Shown here: piece by piece, positions 25,417 through 35,004 of the stretch | Layout: each line of letters begins with the position of its first letter | How positions within the stretch are numbered: the stretch's first letter is position 1 | Position numbers and translations under genes: made by a program | The notes under the pieces: model-generated | Told to the model about the DNA's origin: nothing | Seen by the model: only the letters and a program-made list of their open reading frames with translations | The model's database searches: none | DNA from: Rubellimicrobium sp. CFH 75288 | GTDB lineage: Bacteria; Pseudomonadota; Alphaproteobacteria; Rhodobacterales; Rhodobacteraceae | Direction: 5' to 3' | Assembly: GCF_009904055.1 (NCBI RefSeq) | Contig: NZ_WYDP01000001.1 | Coordinates: forward strand, 186,001 to 250,000 | Length of the DNA stretch: 64,000 bases

Positions 25417-26954
25417 CCGTTACCATGGGCATCGACATCGGCACCTTCGAGGCCAAGGGCGCCCTGGTGGACGCCTCCACGGGCCGACTTCTGGCCCAGG
25501 CGCGCCGTCCGCACGAGATGCGCGTGCCCCGCCCCGGCTGGGCCGAGCACGACGCCGAGGCCGACTGGTGGGGCGCCGTCACCCACCTGTCGCAGGCGCT
25601 GCTGGCGCAATCGGGCCTCGGGGGACGGGACGTGAAGGCTCTGGCGGTCAGCGCAATCGGCCCCTGCTGCCTGCCCGTGGACCGGGACGGACACCCTCTG
25701 CGCGCCGGCATCCTCTACGGCGTGGACACCCGCGCCGGCGCCGAGATCGCCGAGCTGAACGCCCGCCTCGGCGAGGAGCGCATCCTGTCGCTTGCAGGCA
25801 CGGCGCTCAACTCCCAGGCGGTGGGCCCCAAGATCCTCTGGATCGCCCGCCAAGAGCCCGGGAACTGGGCCCGCACCGTGCGCCTCCACACCGCCACCAG
25901 CTTTGTGCTCGAGCGGCTCACCGGCGCCTTCGCGATGGACCGCTACACGGCCGGAAGCTGGGCCCCCCTTTTCGACCAGACCCGGGGCGAATGGTCCGAC
26001 GACCTCCACGGCCTCTGCGCGCCCGAACAGCTTCCGCGTCTCCTCTGGTCAGCCGAGATCGCGGGCGAGGTGACGGCAGCGGCCGCCCGTGCCACCGGTC
26101 TCGCCCCCGGCACGCCGGTGACCACGGGCACGATCGACGCCGCGGCCGAAGCGGTGTCGGTGGGGGTGCGGCGGCCCGGCGACACGATGGTGATGATGGG
26201 CTCGACCGTCTTTGTCATCCAGATCGCCCGGGCGCCGGTCCGCGACCCCCGCCTCTGGGCCGCGCCCTGGCTGGTCCCCGGCCGTCATGCCGCCATGGCG
26301 GGGCTGGCCACCTCGGGCACGCTGACCCAGTGGCTGCGCGGCCTCCTCGCCCCCGACCTCCCGCGCGAGGAGGCCTTTGCCGCCCTCTCGGCCGAGGCGG
26401 AGGCCTCGCCTCCGGGAGCCCGCGGCCTCGTCTGCCTGCCCTACTTCTCGGGCGAGCGGACCCCGATCCATGATCCGCTCGCCCGTGGGGTGTTCTTCGG
26501 ACTCGACCTGACGCACGGGCGGGGCGACCTCATGCGCGCGGCGCTGGAGGGAATCGCGGCGGCCACACGGCACATCGCCGAGACCTTTGCCGAGGCGGGC
26601 TCGCCCGTCGGCCGGATCATGGCTGTGGGGGGAGGGACGCGGAACCCGGTCTGGCTTCAGGCCACCGCGGACATGATCGGGCTGCCGCAGGAGCTGCGCC
26701 GGCTCACCTTCGGCGCCGCCTATGGCGATGCCTTTCTCGCAGCCCGCGCGCTGGACCTCGCGCACGAGGACGACATCGACACCTGGAACCCGCCCGTCAG
26801 GCAGGTCGCGCCGCACCACCGGCCGGTTTACGACCGTCACTGGGCCGTGTTCCGCCAGCTCTATGATCGCACCGCCGATCTGATGCACGAGACGACGCGC
26901 TGGGCGAACCCGTCCGATCAGCCCGGCTCCTCCCCCGGCTCTGCCTCGCCCTGA
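25413..26954 (+). CDS. FGGY-family carbohydrate kinase
   Basis: 513 residues. ATP-dependent phosphorylation of a sugar or polyol in the cytoplasm. Domain 1 begins with the phosphate-1 loop GIDIGTFEAKGALVD (residues 6-20). The catalytic-base region TIDAAAEAVSVG is near 245, and the FGGY C-terminal signature GGGTRNPVWLQATADMIGLP is near 408-427. Overall closest in form to xylulokinase-type enzymes. Third gene of a coupled set with BtpA and M42. No sugar transporter accompanies it in the window. Its 3' end overlaps the convergent scpB gene by 37 bases. Confidence 0.9.
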   Translation: MTVTMGIDIGTFEAKGALVDASTGRLLAQARRPHEMRVPRPGWAEHDAEADWWGAVTHLSQALLAQSGLGGRDVKALAVSAIGPCCLPVDRDGHPLRAGILYGVDTRAGAEIAELNARLGEERILSLAGTALNSQAVGPKILWIARQEPGNWARTVRLHTATSFVLERLTGAFAMDRYTAGSWAPLFDQTRGEWSDDLHGLCAPEQLPRLLWSAEIAGEVTAAAARATGLAPGTPVTTGTIDAAAEAVSVGVRRPGDTMVMMGSTVFVIQIARAPVRDPRLWAAPWLVPGRHAAMAGLATSGTLTQWLRGLLAPDLPREEAFAALSAEAEASPPGARGLVCLPYFSGERTPIHDPLARGVFFGLDLTHGRGDLMRAALEGIAAATRHIAETFAEAGSPVGRIMAVGGGTRNPVWLQATADMIGLPQELRRLTFGAAYGDAFLAARALDLAHEDDIDTWNPPVRQVAPHHRPVYDRHWAVFRQLYDRTADLMHETTRWANPSDQPGSSPGSASP

Positions 26955-27508
26955 CCTCTGCCGTCCGGGCCGGCGAGGAACCCCGCCGCCCGAAGCTCCC
27001 GCAGATCCGGCAGATCGGACAGGCTCGCCAGCCCGAAATGGTGCAGGAAGGCCTCGGTCGTGACAAAGGTGACGGGGCGACCGGGGCTGTCGCGCCGGCG
27101 CCCCAGCCGGACCCAGCCGATCTCCACGAGCTGGTCGAGCGTGCCCCGGCTGACCGTGACGCCGCGGATCTCCTCGATCTCCGCACGGGTCACGGGTCCG
27201 TGATAGGCGATGATCGCCAGCGTCTCGGTGGCGGCCCGGGACAGGCGGCGGGTCTCCACGACATCCCGTCGCAGCAGGTGGGACAGGTCGGCGGCCGTGC
27301 GGAAGCCCCATGCCCCGCCCGTCCGGACCAGTTCCACCCCGCGCCCGGCATAGCGTCGGCCCAGCGCGTCGAGGGCCGCCCGCACGTCGCAGCCCGGCGG
27401 AAGGCGCTCGGCGATCGCCGCCGCATCCAGCGGTTCGCCCGCGGCAAACAGGATGGCCTCCACCATGCGTTCCTGCTCTGCCGGTGGGGGCGGATCGGCC
27501 GCCATCAT
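26918..27508 (-). CDS. scpB: Segregation and condensation protein B
   Basis: 196 residues, two winged-helix domains (about 10-85 and 90-165): MVEAILFAAGEPLDAAAIA, then TETLAIIAYHGPVTRAEIEE and IRGVTVSRGTLDQLVEIGWV. ScpB dimers bind ScpA to close the SMC ring that compacts the chromosome. The start codon overlaps the scpA stop in ATGATG, so either of two adjacent ATGs can be used. Last gene of the argS-SPOR-nagZ-scpA-scpB run; the C-terminal tail is Gly/Glu-rich. Confidence 0.94.
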   Translation of the reverse strand: MMAADPPPPAEQERMVEAILFAAGEPLDAAAIAERLPPGCDVRAALDALGRRYAGRGVELVRTGGAWGFRTAADLSHLLRRDVVETRRLSRAATETLAIIAYHGPVTRAEIEEIRGVTVSRGTLDQLVEIGWVRLGRRRDSPGRPVTFVTTEAFLHHFGLASLSDLPDLRELRAAGFLAGPDGRGQGEAEPGEEPG

Positions 27509-28251
27509 TGCGGCGGCCTGGCTCGGACCTGAAGCGGGGCAAAGGGGCCGGCCTGGCGCAGTTCCGCGACGCCCTCCCGGACGAGTTCGAGCACGGCGGC
27601 AAAGGTCGCGGCGGTGGCGCTGCGTCGGCGTGGGCCATCCCAGCCCGGCGGGACCCACTCCGCGAGCAGCGACCAGCGGACCGCCTCGCCCAGGAGGGGG
27701 CGGAGCCGCTCCATCGCCTCCTCCATGGTCAGGACGTCGCGCCGCTCCAGGGCGAGGGGACGGAAGTCGTCCCGTGTCCGAACGGCCGCATAGGCCGACA
27801 GCAGGTCGTGCAGCCCCGCGGTCCAGCGGATCACGGCGCGGTCCTCGGTCGGTTCGGGCATGCCCCTGCCGAAGACGTCCCGGCCGAGGCGCGGCCGCTC
27901 CATCAGGCTTGCCGCCGCGCGGCGCATCGCCTCGAGGCGCGCGAGGCGGAAGGTGAGGTCGCGCGCCATCTCCTCGGCCTCCGGGGCCTCCTCTGCCGGG
28001 TCGGGCAGAAGGAGCCGGGACTTGAGGTAGGCCAGCCACGCCGCCATCACGAGGTAGTCGGCGGCCAGGTCGATCTGCGCCAGAGCGGCCCGCTCGACGA
28101 AGGCCAGATACTGCCGCGCCAGTGCCAGGACGCTGATCTCGCGCAGGTCCACCTTCTGCTGGCGCGCGAGCGCGAGGAGAAGATCGAGTGGCCCCTCGAA
28201 GCCGCCCACCTCGACGATCAGCGCCCCGGAGGGAGCCGGCGCGCCGTCCAT
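27505..28251 (-). CDS. scpA: Segregation and condensation protein A (kleisin)
   Basis: 248 residues. The kleisin N-terminus is VEVGGFEGPLDLLLALARQQ (residues 12-31) with KVDLREISVLALARQYL after it, followed by YLVMAAWLAYLKSRLLLPD. A variable linker and the C-terminal winged-helix region with AATFAAVLELVREGVAEL complete it. Bridges SMC heads with ScpB. Overlaps nagZ by one base (TGATG) and scpB by 4, so the three are tightly coupled, an order common in alphaproteobacteria. Confidence 0.94.
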   Translation of the reverse strand: MDGAPAPSGALIVEVGGFEGPLDLLLALARQQKVDLREISVLALARQYLAFVERAALAQIDLAADYLVMAAWLAYLKSRLLLPDPAEEAPEAEEMARDLTFRLARLEAMRRAAASLMERPRLGRDVFGRGMPEPTEDRAVIRWTAGLHDLLSAYAAVRTRDDFRPLALERRDVLTMEEAMERLRPLLGEAVRWSLLAEWVPPGWDGPRRRSATAATFAAVLELVREGVAELRQAGPFAPLQVRARPPQ

Positions 28252-29252
28252 CAGGCGGCCCCGTCCGGCACCAGGTCGGCCAGTTCCTCGACCAGGGCGC
28301 CCAGGTCGGCAGCATCGGGAGGACGTCGCGCCGCCAGCGCACGGTCGGCGCGGACCATCGCCGCGTCGGAGAGGGGCCGGAGGGCGGAGGCCACGTCCTC
28401 CAGGCCCTCGCGGTCGCCCTTGCAGTGCAGCACCACGTCCACCCCCGCCGCCAGCGACTCGCGGGTCCGGTCGGCCATGGAGCCCGACAGCGCCTCCATG
28501 CCGATGTCATCCGTCATCAGCAGGCCCTCGAAGCCGATCTCCTCGCGGATCAGGCGGATCGCCGCGGGCGAGGTGGTGCAGGGACGCGCCGGGTCCACGG
28601 AGTCGAACACGATGTGCGCCGTCATGCCGAGGGGCAGGTCTGCCAGCGCACGGAACGGGGCGAAGTCCCTGGCGGCGAGCGCCTCGCGATCGGCGCGGAC
28701 ATGCGGCAGTTCGAGGTGGCTGTCCACCGTGGCCCGGCCGTAGCCGGGGATGTGCTTGAGCACCGGCAGGACTCCCCCGGCCAGCAGGGCATCCGCGCAG
28801 GCCCTGGCGGCCTGCACGACCGCGTCCACCTCGCTGCCGTAGAGCCGGTTTCGCAGGACGGGATGCGTCTCGGGCTCCACGAGATCGGCGAGCGGGGCGC
28901 AGTTCACGTCCACGCCGACATCGTGCAGCTCGGCGGCGATGAGGCGGTTGCGCACCCACTGGGCCCTGAGCGGGTCGGCGGCCGACTCCATCTGCTCCAA
29001 CGCCGGGAGGTAGCGCCGCCAGAAGGGCGGGCGCAGACGCTGGACGCGTCCGCCCTCCTGGTCGATCAGGATCGGCGCATCGCGGCCCAGAAGGTCGCGC
29101 ATGGCGCCGGTGAGACGCCGGAGCTGATCCGGCGTCTCGACGTTGCGCGCAAAGAGGATGAAGCCCCAGGGGTTCACCTCGCGCAGGAATCCGCGCTCCC
29201 ACGGGTTGAGGGTCGCACCCTCGACCCCGAGGATGGCGGCCGAGGGTCTCAC
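28251..29252 (-). CDS. nagZ: Beta-N-acetylhexosaminidase NagZ
   Basis: 333 residues, glycoside hydrolase family 3, cytoplasmic. Removes GlcNAc from anhydromuropeptides during cell-wall recycling. The His/Asp loop reads LKHIPGYGRATVDSH; its last His is the general acid/base, while the usual HG in PGHG is YG here. The nucleophile is in LLMTDDIGMEALSG. GTG start, giving MRPSAAILGVEGATL, because it overlaps the upstream stop as GTGA; longer in-frame forms are antisense to nothing conserved. Links cell-wall turnover to the scpAB genes. Confidence 0.92.
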   Translation of the reverse strand: MRPSAAILGVEGATLNPWERGFLREVNPWGFILFARNVETPDQLRRLTGAMRDLLGRDAPILIDQEGGRVQRLRPPFWRRYLPALEQMESAADPLRAQWVRNRLIAAELHDVGVDVNCAPLADLVEPETHPVLRNRLYGSEVDAVVQAARACADALLAGGVLPVLKHIPGYGRATVDSHLELPHVRADREALAARDFAPFRALADLPLGMTAHIVFDSVDPARPCTTSPAAIRLIREEIGFEGLLMTDDIGMEALSGSMADRTRESLAAGVDVVLHCKGDREGLEDVASALRPLSDAAMVRADRALAARRPPDAADLGALVEELADLVPDGAA

Positions 29253-30508
29253 CGGACCGTCACCGGGATGCACTGCGCGTTCTCGGCCACCAGCGCGGCG
29301 CAGAGCCGGCGCGCATCGGCCAGTTCCGAGAACCCGGCCGCGCGGAGCCTGTAGAACACCTTGCCGCCGCTCTCGGCGCGCTGGATCACGCGCTCGTGGC
29401 CCTGCAGGAAGGTGCCGAAGCGGCTCATCAGGCGATCCCATTCTCCGGCGGCCACCTCGGCCGAGTCGAAGGCGCCGAGCTGCACGAGGCTCGTCCCCGG
29501 CGGCAGGTCCCCGGTGAGCGCGATCGCCTGCGCCACGGGTTCGGTCGGGGCAGGCGCCGGGGCCGCAGCGGAGGCCGAGGCCAGCGTGGCCGGGCGCGGC
29601 GGCGGGCGCAGGGCGGCGGCGACGCCGGGCACGTTGGCGGGAACCGTCGCGGCAGCCGTCACGAGGGAGACGACGGGCGTGCCCTCCGGGATGGCCACCG
29701 GCGGAGCGGGGGCGATGGGCGGCAGATCGGCCACCGTTTCGGCTGCCTCGGGCACGGCGACCGGGGCTGCGGGCTCGGCCGGAACGGGATCGGCGCCGCG
29801 CGCGATGCGGTCGGCGAAGGCGATCACCTCCTCGGCCGTCATGGGCCGGTCGACCGAAGGTCCGGCCGGGCGCAGGGCGGCCGTCTGCGTCACCCCCGTG
29901 ACGGCCAGGGGATCGGCCACGACGGGTTCCACCTCGCCGGCTTCGGCCATGGTCTGGGCTACCTCCATGTCCTCCGGCGCGAGGCCCGGACCGGGCGGGG
30001 CGAGCAGGAGCACGTCGGAGGGCGGGGCGGCGTTGCCGGCGGCCGGAATGGCGTTGACGGCGAGCCCCTGATTCGGCGCCACGGCGCCGCCCGGATCGGC
30101 CGGCGCCATCCGCATTGGACCGGCCTCTGCCACCACGACGGGGGGTCCGAACATCTCGCGCAGAACGACCTTGTAGCCCCAGGCACCGATTCCGGCGAGA
30201 AGCGCGAGCGAGGCCACCCCGCCGACCGCCCAGACGGCCAGCCGCGCCTTGGCGATGGGTCCGCGCTGTGCGGCGTTGAACTGCGCCAGCGCCGCCGCGG
30301 CTCCCGATTCACCCAGACCGGGCAACGCGCCGGGCACGGCCCTCGACGCGGCCAGACGCTGGGCGACGATGCGCGCGCCGCTGGGCGGCGCAGACGACGC
30401 AGACGGCGCAGCGGGGCGCGCAGCGGCCGGCTCGGGCGCCCCCGGAGCGGCCGCGGGAGCGGGATGGTCGGGCCCAAAGGCGGGGGGATCGACGGTTGCG
30501 TCTGCCAT
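29249..30508 (-). CDS. SPOR-domain inner-membrane protein
   Basis: 419 residues. Cytoplasmic N-terminus (about 1-90), one span near 92-114 (LAVWAVGGVASLALLAGIGA), a 220-residue Pro/Ala/Val-rich periplasmic linker, and a C-terminal SPOR domain (about 345-419) starting TSLVQLGAFDSAEVAAGEWD. SPOR domains bind denuded glycan strands at division sites, so a septal function is likely. Located directly between argS and nagZ. ATG at 30508 chosen as MADATVDPP; a start 42 bases upstream is possible. The linker is too diverse to align by eye. Confidence 0.88.
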   Translation of the reverse strand: MADATVDPPAFGPDHPAPAAAPGAPEPAAARPAAPSASSAPPSGARIVAQRLAASRAVPGALPGLGESGAAAALAQFNAAQRGPIAKARLAVWAVGGVASLALLAGIGAWGYKVVLREMFGPPVVVAEAGPMRMAPADPGGAVAPNQGLAVNAIPAAGNAAPPSDVLLLAPPGPGLAPEDMEVAQTMAEAGEVEPVVADPLAVTGVTQTAALRPAGPSVDRPMTAEEVIAFADRIARGADPVPAEPAAPVAVPEAAETVADLPPIAPAPPVAIPEGTPVVSLVTAAATVPANVPGVAAALRPPPRPATLASASAAAPAPAPTEPVAQAIALTGDLPPGTSLVQLGAFDSAEVAAGEWDRLMSRFGTFLQGHERVIQRAESGGKVFYRLRAAGFSELADARRLCAALVAENAQCIPVTVR

Positions 30509-30574
30509 GAACTGCCTCGCTGCTCTGTCCCCGGGCACGGGGCCCGGCACTGCCTCGGCCCCGGTCCGCGCGCT

Positions 30575-32317
30575 TCAGCGCATCTCCTGCGCCGGGGTCA
30601 CGCCAAGGATACCGAGGCCGGATGCGATGACAACGGAGACGGCCCGGACGAGGGCGATTTTCGCCTGCGTCGTGGCCGGATCGCCGTCCTGGACGAAGCG
30701 CAGCGCGGGATCGTCGTTGCCGCGATTCCACAGCGCATGAAAATCGGACGCCAAGTCGTAGAGAAAGAAGGCGATCCGGTGCGGCTCGAGCCCGCGGGCC
30801 GCAATCTCGACGAGGCGGGGCCACTCGGCCAGGCGGCGGGCGACGCGCAGCTCGGCCTCGTGCTCGAGGCGCGACAGGTCGGCCGCGGCCAGCGCGGGCG
30901 CGGCCGTGTCGATCCCCCCCTCGGCCGCGCGGCGCAGGACCGAGGAGGCGCGGGCATGGGCATACTGGACATAGAAGACGGGGTTGTCCTTGCTCTGCTC
31001 GCGCACCTTGGCGAAGTCGAAGTCGAGCGGTGCGTCGTTCTTGCGCGTGAGCATGGTGAAGCGCGCCACGTCCGCGCCCACCTCCTCCACCACGTCGCGC
31101 AGGGTGACGAAGGTGCCGCGCCGCTTGGACATCTTCACCACCTCGCCGTTCTCCATGAGCTTGACGAGCTGGATGAGCTTGATCTCGATGGGAACGCGCC
31201 CCCCCGTCAGGGCCGAGACGATGGCCTTGATCCGCTTGACGTAGCCGCCGTGATCGGCGCCGAACACGTCGATGAGCAGGTCGTAGCCGCGCTGCGTCTT
31301 GTCGAAGTGATAGGCGATGTCGGGGGCGAAGTAGGTCCAGCTCCCGTCGCTCTTCTTCACGGGACGGTCCACGTCGTCGCCATGCGCGGTCGAGCGGAAC
31401 AGCGTCTGCTCGCGCGGCTCCCAGTCCTCGGGGAGCTTGCCCTTGGGCGGCTCGAGCACGCCTTCGTAGATGAGACCGAGGCTGCGCAGCCGCTCGATCG
31501 CGTCCTCGATCCGGCCGGTGCCGTAGAGGGCCTTCTCGCTGGAATAGACGTCCATGCGCACGCCCAGGGCGGCAAGGTCGTCGCGGATGGTGGCGAGCAT
31601 GGCCTCGGTGGCGAAGTCCCGCACGAGGGGCAGCCATTCCGATTCGGGCCGGTCGAGGAGCGAGTCGCCGAAGCGGTCCTTGAGCGCCTCGCCCACGGGC
31701 ACGAGGTAGTCGCCGGGATAGAGCCCCTCGGCGATGTCGGGGCGGTGGCCATGCGCCTCGCGGTAGCGCTCGTAGGCAGAGCGGGCGAGCACGTCCACCT
31801 GGGCGCCGCCGTCGTTGACGTAGTATTCGCGCGTGACCTCCCAGCCGGCGAAGGCCAGAAGCGAGGCCAGCGCGTCGCCGAACACGGCGTTGCGGGCATG
31901 GCCCACATGCATGGGTCCCGTGGGGTTGGCCGAGACGAACTCGACATTGACGCGCCGGCCCGCGCCCTGGTCGGAGCGGCCGTAATCGGGATCGGTCAGC
32001 ACGGCGCGGACCGTGTCCTGCCAGACCGCCGGCGCGAGGCGGAGGTTGAGAAAGCCCGGCCCCGCCGGCTCGGCCGAGGCGATGCGGGGATCGGCCGAGA
32101 GCCGTTCGGCCAGAAGCGCGGCGAGGTCGCGGGGGGCGAGGCCCGACGGCCGGGCCAGCACCATCGCGGCATTGGTGGCCATGTCCCCGTGGCCGGGATC
32201 GCGCGGCGGCTCGACCGTGACGGATTCGGTCGGCAGGTCGGCCGGCAGGCGCCCGTCGCGCCCCAGCGCCGCGACGGCGTCGAGGACGAGGGAACGGATG
32301 TCGGCAAAGAGGTTCAT
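30575..32317 (-). CDS. argS: Arginyl-tRNA synthetase
   Basis: 580 residues, class I synthetase charging tRNA(Arg). HIGH-type motif HVGH lies in [20 protein letters not shown] and KMSKR in [11 protein letters not shown]. The N-terminal additional domain covers about residues 1-100 and the DALR anticodon domain the last 120, ending in [15 protein letters not shown] chosen at [15 protein letters not shown], the typical alphaproteobacterial start; an upstream in-frame start would add 14 non-conserved residues. First gene of the run towards scpB; dgt lies upstream on the same strand, 129 bases away. Confidence 0.96.
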   Translation of the reverse strand: MNLFADIRSLVLDAVAALGRDGRLPADLPTESVTVEPPRDPGHGDMATNAAMVLARPSGLAPRDLAALLAERLSADPRIASAEPAGPGFLNLRLAPAVWQDTVRAVLTDPDYGRSDQGAGRRVNVEFVSANPTGPMHVGHARNAVFGDALASLLAFAGWEVTREYYVNDGGAQVDVLARSAYERYREAHGHRPDIAEGLYPGDYLVPVGEALKDRFGDSLLDRPESEWLPLVRDFATEAMLATIRDDLAALGVRMDVYSSEKALYGTGRIEDAIERLRSLGLIYEGVLEPPKGKLPEDWEPREQTLFRSTAHGDDVDRPVKKSDGSWTYFAPDIAYHFDKTQRGYDLLIDVFGADHGGYVKRIKAIVSALTGGRVPIEIKLIQLVKLMENGEVVKMSKRRGTFVTLRDVVEEVGADVARFTMLTRKNDAPLDFDFAKVREQSKDNPVFYVQYAHARASSVLRRAAEGGIDTAAPALAAADLSRLEHEAELRVARRLAEWPRLVEIAARGLEPHRIAFFLYDLASDFHALWNRGNDDPALRFVQDGDPATTQAKIALVRAVSVVIASGLGILGVTPAQEMR

Positions 32318-32446
32318 GGCTGGGGTCCGGGCGGTTGCGGTGGTGCGTGCCCCTAGCATGGCCCGAGAGGGTTAAGAAAGGGTTGGGCCACCGCGCGCAC
32401 CCTGCCCCGTCCGCGCAACGCCTTGACAGGGGGGCGCGGCGCCGAA

Positions 32447-33625
32447 TCAGGTATGGCCGCGCAGGGCGCGGGTGCGATCCACCATGTCCGAGCCCAGAAG
32501 GCGGGCATGGGTCTCGATCGCGAAGCGGTCGGTCATCCCGGCGATGTAGTCCGCGACGATGCGCGCGAGCGCGGTCTCGTCCGCGGCCTCGGCCACGTCC
32601 TTGCGCCACTGGCGGGGCAGTTCCTCGGGATTCGCCAGAAACAGGGGAAAGAGGTCGCGGATGACGCCCGTCACCGTGCGGCGCATCTCCACCACCGAGG
32701 GCGCGCGATACATCCGGTGGAACAGGAAGGCCCTGATCCGGGAGAGGTCCGACCAGAGCGCGGGCGAGAAGCGGATCACCATGCGGCCCGCGTCCCGGAT
32801 CGCGTCCGCGTCGGGGGGGTCCATCTCGGCCAGCGTGCGGCGGGCGAGGCCGATCACGTCCTCGACCAGCACGCCGAAGAAGCGGCGCAGCGCCTCGTGC
32901 CGGCGGCGGTAGTAGTTGAGGCCGGGATGGAGGCGGTCCACCTCGGCGAAGCAGTCGTGCAGAACCGGCAGTTCGGCCAGCTCGTCCGTGCCGAACAGCT
33001 CGGCGCGCAGCCCGTCGTGCAGGTCGTGGTGCGAATAGGCGATATCGTCGGCCAGCGCCGCGACCTGCGCCTCGGCCGAGGCGTGGGTCTCGAGCGCGAG
33101 GTCGTGGACGGCGTTGTACTCCTCGAGCGCCCAGTGGGCGGGGCGGGCGACCGGGCCGTTGTGCTTGGCGATGCCCTCGAGCGTCTCCCAGGTGAGATTG
33201 AGCCCGTCCCAGAGGGCATAGTGGCGTTCGAGCGAGGTGACGATGCGGATGGCCTGGGCGTTGTGGTCGAAGCCGCCATGGGGACGCATCAGCTCGTCGA
33301 GGGCCTCCTCTCCGGTATGGCCGAAGGGGGGATGGCCGAGGTCGTGGGCGAGCGCCACGGCTTCGGTCAGTTCGGTGTCGAGGCCGAGCGCCCCGGCGAC
33401 GGTGCGGGCGACCTGCGCCACCTCGATCGAGTGGGTCAGGCGGGTGCGGAAGTAGTCGCCCTCGTGCTCGACGAAGACCTGGGTCTTGTGCTTGAGGCGG
33501 CGGAAGGCGGAGGAATGGATGATGCGGTCGCGGTCGCGCTGGAACGGGGTGCGGAAGGTCGATTCCGCCTCGACGTGGAGGCGGCCGCGGGTGCGGTCGG
33601 GGCGGCAGGCGTAGCGGGCGCGCAT
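32447..33625 (-). CDS. dgt: dGTPase-like HD-domain protein
   Basis: 392 residues. Hydrolyses dGTP or other dNTPs to nucleoside and triphosphate. HD motif: His in RLTHSIEVAQVAR, His-Asp in ALAHDLGHPPFGH, Asp in ALADDIAYSHHDL. The N-terminus ESTFRTPFQRDRDRIIHSSA is typical of type 2 dGTPases, which are shorter than E. coli Dgt. Divergent from the erpA-type gene with 123 bases between. ATG at 33625 follows GAGGAGGCTTCCG. Confidence 0.92.
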   Translation of the reverse strand: MRARYACRPDRTRGRLHVEAESTFRTPFQRDRDRIIHSSAFRRLKHKTQVFVEHEGDYFRTRLTHSIEVAQVARTVAGALGLDTELTEAVALAHDLGHPPFGHTGEEALDELMRPHGGFDHNAQAIRIVTSLERHYALWDGLNLTWETLEGIAKHNGPVARPAHWALEEYNAVHDLALETHASAEAQVAALADDIAYSHHDLHDGLRAELFGTDELAELPVLHDCFAEVDRLHPGLNYYRRRHEALRRFFGVLVEDVIGLARRTLAEMDPPDADAIRDAGRMVIRFSPALWSDLSRIRAFLFHRMYRAPSVVEMRRTVTGVIRDLFPLFLANPEELPRQWRKDVAEAADETALARIVADYIAGMTDRFAIETHARLLGSDMVDRTRALRGHT

Positions 33626-33683
33626 CGGAAGCCTCCTCTGGTGGCGTCATAATGCGTGCGCCGCGAAAGAACAGGGCCGCCCG

Positions 33684-33712
33684 TTGAGCGCGGCCCGCCG
33701 CGCGGCTATATG
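33684..33712 (+). promoter_or_regulatory. Promoter of the erpA-type gene
   Basis: TTGAGC (33684-33689), 17 bases, TATATG (33707-33712): one of the best housekeeping-type promoters in the window. It lies 37 bases upstream of the ATG, in the divergent gap to dgt. Confidence 0.55.
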
Positions 33713-33748
33713 GGGGGCAGCCCGAGGACCCCCCGAGGAAGCCCGCGC

Positions 33749-34087
33749 ATGTCCTTCCAGATGCCCGTCGTGCCGCCGACCGTTACCCCCCGCGCCTTCG
33801 AGCGGCTGCGCGAGATCGGCGCGGCGGCGCAGGGCAAGGCGCTGCGCGTGGCGGTGGCGGGGGGCGGCTGCTCGGGCTTCCAGTACGAGATCGCTCTGGA
33901 CGAGGTGCGGGCGGACGACACGGTGCTGACGGACGGGGCAGAAACGGTGGTCGTGGACCCCGTCTCCCTGCCCTTTCTTGCCGGAGCGCGGATCGACTTT
34001 GCCGAGGAGCTGATCGGGTCGCGGTTCGCCATCGACAACCCCAACGCGACCGCGTCCTGCGGCTGCGGCACGTCCTTCTCGGTCTGA
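33749..34087 (+). CDS. erpA: Iron-sulfur cluster insertion protein (ErpA/IscA type)
   Basis: 112 residues, A-type Fe-S carrier. The three conserved cysteines are present: one in [17 protein letters not shown] and two in [11 protein letters not shown] at the end. It passes clusters to apo-enzymes in the cytoplasm. ATG at 33749 with CGAGGAAG upstream; a longer in-frame form starts before the promoter and is rejected. The xth gene begins 5 bases after its stop, so the two form an operon. ErpA rather than IscA is judged from context, not proved. Confidence 0.9.
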   Translation: MSFQMPVVPPTVTPRAFERLREIGAAAQGKALRVAVAGGGCSGFQYEIALDEVRADDTVLTDGAETVVVDPVSLPFLAGARIDFAEELIGSRFAIDNPNATASCGCGTSFSV

Positions 34088-34092
34088 CGCGC

Positions 34093-34902
34093 GTGCGGAT
34101 CGCGAGCTGGAACATCAACGGCGTGCGCGCGCGCCTGCCGGTCCTGCTGGCTTGGCTGGAGGAGCGGGGGCCGGACGTGGCGCTCCTGCAGGAGATCAAA
34201 ATCCCGGACGAGGGTTTCCCCCGCGAGGAGGTCGAGCGGCTGGGCTATCGGGTCGAGACGCACGGGCAGAAGAGCTTCAACGGGGTCGCCATCCTGTCGC
34301 GGCTCGCGCTCGAGGACGTGGTGCGCGGCCTGCCGGATGCGGAGGGGGCGGGACCTGACGGGGAGGACGACGCGCAGGCGCGCTGGCTGGAAGCGACCGC
34401 GATGGGCGGGAAGGGGGCGGTGCGGCTGTGCTGTCTCTACCTGCCCAACGGCAACCCGGCGCCGGGGCCGAAATATGCCTACAAGCTGCGCTGGTTCGAC
34501 CGGCTGCGGGCGCGGGCGGCCGATCTGCTGGCGACGGAGGAGCCGGTCGTGCTGGGTGGCGACTGGAACGTGATCCCCGAGCCGCGCGACGCCCGCCGAC
34601 CCGAGGCCTGGGCCGGGGACGCGCTGTTTCTGCCGGAGTCGCGGGCGGCCTTCCGGCGGGTCGAGGCGATGGGCTTCTATGACGCGATCCGCCTGCGGCG
34701 GCCCTTCGACGCCGCGGGGCCGTTCACCTTCTGGGACTATCAGCGCGGCGCGTGGGAGCGCGACGACGGCATCCGCATCGACCATCACCTGCTGTCGCCG
34801 CAGGCCGCGGACCTGTTGCGCGATGCCTGGGTGGAGCGCGAGGCCCGGGCGGGGGAGAAGCCCTCGGACCATGTGCCGGTCTGGGCCGAGCTGGACGCCT
34901 GA
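34093..34902 (+). CDS. xth: Exodeoxyribonuclease III (AP endonuclease)
   Basis: 269 residues, endonuclease/exonuclease/phosphatase fold. Cuts DNA 5' to abasic sites and degrades 3' ends in base-excision repair. Motifs: ASWNINGVRARL (residues 3-14), ALLQEIKI with the metal Glu, VVLGGDWNVIPEPRDARRPE, then WDYQRGAWERDDGIRIDHHL and PSDHVPVWAEL with the catalytic His. GTG start, 5 bases after the erpA stop. Usual length. Confidence 0.95.
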   Translation: MRIASWNINGVRARLPVLLAWLEERGPDVALLQEIKIPDEGFPREEVERLGYRVETHGQKSFNGVAILSRLALEDVVRGLPDAEGAGPDGEDDAQARWLEATAMGGKGAVRLCCLYLPNGNPAPGPKYAYKLRWFDRLRARAADLLATEEPVVLGGDWNVIPEPRDARRPEAWAGDALFLPESRAAFRRVEAMGFYDAIRLRRPFDAAGPFTFWDYQRGAWERDDGIRIDHHLLSPQAADLLRDAWVEREARAGEKPSDHVPVWAELDA

Positions 34903-35004
34903 GTCGCGTCCGCTGCGGCTGTCAAGCGAAATCTCCGGCAGGTTGGAACCCGTGGCGGGCTGTTGCCGTTGGACGGGCAACTCCTCGGACCGTGAGGTTT
35001 CACG

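Noticed and set aside
32424-32452. TTGACA on the plus strand between argS and dgt
   Set aside because: No matching -10 box at 16-18 bases (ATCAGG) and no plus-strand gene follows; probably chance.
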